Assembly: GCA_007135355.1 (NCBI GenBank)
Contig: SLJA01000222.1
Coordinates: 1 to 7,205 of the forward strand
Direction of reading: 5' to 3'
From: Wenzhouxiangella sp.
GTDB taxonomy: Bacteria; Pseudomonadota; Gammaproteobacteria; Xanthomonadales; Wenzhouxiangellaceae
Length of the DNA stretch: 7,205 nt
A program made the position numbers and the translations under genes. Below, piece after piece: positions 5,995 to 7,205 of the stretch. Position 1 is the first letter of the stretch. Every line of letters starts with the position of its first letter. The notes under the pieces are model-generated. The model was not told the origin of the DNA. It made no database searches and saw only the letters and a list, made by a program, of their open reading frames with translations.

Positions 5995-6795
5995 TCAGAT
6001 CAGCTGTGCGTTCCAGAGTGATTGCAAATGACGGCAAATAGGGCCGATGGGAAACCGGTGCTGATCGATGGCGATCACCGGCCGCACGCCTGCGACCGAG
6101 TTTATCACCAGCACCTCGCTGCACTCCGACAGCCTGCCCACCGGCAGCGCCAAAGGCAAAAAATCCATTCCCGCTTCCGCCCGTAACCAATCCAGGCCGA
6201 CCCCGGCGACTGCCGGACGCGGATGCGTGACCAAGCGATCGCCCAGCACCAGCACCAGGTTGCTGCTGATGGCTTCCATGATCTGGCCGGCCGAATCCAG
6301 AAGGACCGCCTCGTCGTGGCCGCTGTCCTGACACTCCCTTGCCGCACTGACCTGAGCCAGGCGATTGCCATGTTTCAGTCCCAACAGAGGCTCTGCTGTA
6401 CACAGGCTGATCGTGCTCAGACGCAGACGCAAGCCGCACCGGCGCTGCTGATCGATTTGATCGGGCCAGGCCCGGTAGCTGACCACACGACGCGGACGAG
6501 TGTTTTCCTCCGGCCAGTACCCGCGCCCTCCACTGCCGGCGCTAAGCGTGATACGAACCACGAACCGTCCGCGCGCCGGCAGCAATTGCCGACACTCGCG
6601 GGCCAAAATTTCGGTCTCGGGCAACGGCAGCCGCAGCTGGGCGCCACCGCGAGCCAGGCGCGCCATGTGTAGAGGCCATAGCGGCGCCTCGCCATCGCCG
6701 AAGGCGATTGTCTCGAACACAGACTCTCCATACAGGAAACCGCGATCATCGCAGGGAATCTGCCGTCCCCTGTGGCCATCGATCAGCACATTCAT
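5995..6795 (-). CDS. pabC: Aminodeoxychorismate lyase
   Basis: PLP-dependent class IV lyase that splits 4-amino-4-deoxychorismate into pyruvate and 4-aminobenzoate, the folate precursor. It has 266 residues, the usual size. The N-terminal block DDRGFLYGESVFETI (16-30) is typical of the fold class. The PLP-lysine candidate is K141 in LLGLKHGNRLAQV, and the conserved glutamate E174 follows in IMEAISSNLVLV. VINSVAGVRPV in the C-terminal part is also typical. Branched-chain or D-amino acid aminotransferases share this fold, but the KHGNRL context, the size, and neighbours pabB and mltG all favour PabC. The ATG at 6795 overlaps the pabB stop by 4 nt (ATGA), with GGGAA 5 nt upstream. Its stop is directly followed by the mltG start. 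Confidence 0.94.
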   Translation of the reverse strand: MNVLIDGHRGRQIPCDDRGFLYGESVFETIAFGDGEAPLWPLHMARLARGGAQLRLPLPETEILARECRQLLPARGRFVVRITLSAGSGGRGYWPEENTRPRRVVSYRAWPDQIDQQRRCGLRLRLSTISLCTAEPLLGLKHGNRLAQVSAARECQDSGHDEAVLLDSAGQIMEAISSNLVLVLGDRLVTHPRPAVAGVGLDWLRAEAGMDFLPLALPVGRLSECSEVLVINSVAGVRPVIAIDQHRFPIGPICRHLQSLWNAQLI

Positions 6796-7205
6796 GCCGT
6801 TCCCAGCGCCTTGAGCAAGCCGCGCGCCTTGGCCCGGGTTTCGGCCAGCTCCGCGACCGGGTCGGAGTCGGCGACAATTCCGGCACCGGTTCTGAAGCTC
6901 AACTGGCTACCGGCCACGACCATGCTGCGAATCAGGATATTGAGGTCCATGCTGCCGTCCAGGCCCAGGTAGCCCATGGAGCCGGTATAAAACCCACGTC
7001 CCTGTTCCTCCAGCTCGGCAATGATTTCCATGCAGCGGACTTTAGGGCACCCCGTAATCGTTCCGCCGGGGAAGACGGCGGCAATCACGTCGACCGGGGA
7101 AATGCCGGGCCGCAGCTGCCCTCGAATGTTGGACACAATATGGTGGACGTGTGCATAGCTTTCCACCACCATCAGTTCATCAACCTCAATACTGCCGATC
7201 CGACA
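6792..7205 (-). CDS. pabB: Aminodeoxychorismate synthase component I, C-terminal part (runs off the window)
   Basis: Only the last 137 residues are present; the frame continues past base 7205, so the ATG at 7172 is internal. This is the C-terminal half of the chorismate-binding domain shared by PabB and TrpE. It begins RIGSIEVDELMVVESY, then HVHHIVSNIRG, FPGGTITGCPKVRCMEII, GFYTGSMGYLGLDGSMDLNI and GAGIVADSDPVAELAET. The GGTITGCPK and GIVADSDP forms, and the overlap with pabC, point to PabB: it aminates chorismate using ammonia from the PabA glutaminase. TrpE is the main alternative, because the segment that best separates them (PIKGT in PabB, PIAGT in TrpE) lies outside the window. It is the most upstream visible gene of the operon, whose promoter is therefore out of view. 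Confidence 0.88.
   Translation of the reverse strand, partial: CRIGSIEVDELMVVESYAHVHHIVSNIRGQLRPGISPVDVIAAVFPGGTITGCPKVRCMEIIAELEEQGRGFYTGSMGYLGLDGSMDLNILIRSMVVAGSQLSFRTGAGIVADSDPVAELAETRAKARGLLKALGTA

Overview
The window looks like a housekeeping stretch from a GC-rich gammaproteobacterium. The evidence is a FadD co-linear with the E. coli enzyme (561 residues; the catalytic-motif positions Y213 and E361 match), a PilZ of the type IV pilus kind, and the tmk-holB-pilZ gene order known from Pseudomonas and Xanthomonas. A pabB-like gene directly before pabC suggests a Xanthomonadales/Chromatiales-type lineage. This is an inference; no rRNA or other species marker is present.

Layout. On the + strand, fadD (132-1817) encodes long-chain acyl-CoA synthetase and seems to stand alone. 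It converges on dinB (minus, 1903-2973; DNA polymerase IV) across an 85-base gap that holds an 11-bp hairpin. From the right edge to 3074, all on the minus strand, runs a tight operon in the order pabB (partial), pabC, mltG, tmk, holB, pilZ. Its junctions are overlaps of 4 nt (pabB/pabC, mltG/tmk and, with the start chosen here, tmk/holB), direct abutment (pabC/mltG) or a 4-nt gap (holB/pilZ), so translation is probably coupled. dinB lies 100 nt beyond pilZ on the same strand, and that gap contains a large palindrome.

Functions. PabB and PabC make 4-aminobenzoate for folate. Tmk makes dTDP, which links to folate because thymidylate synthase consumes a folate cofactor. HolB is the delta' subunit of the clamp loader. 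MltG sets glycan strand length in peptidoglycan. PilZ serves type IV pilus assembly. This is a conserved growth-related cluster.

I see no mobile element, CRISPR array, tRNA or new defence or biosynthetic system. The most unusual signals are two perfect inverted repeats. One is a 33-nt palindrome that swallows the pilZ stop codon (3045-3077). The other is an 18-bp-arm inverted repeat lying exactly in codon phase inside holB (3522-3566).
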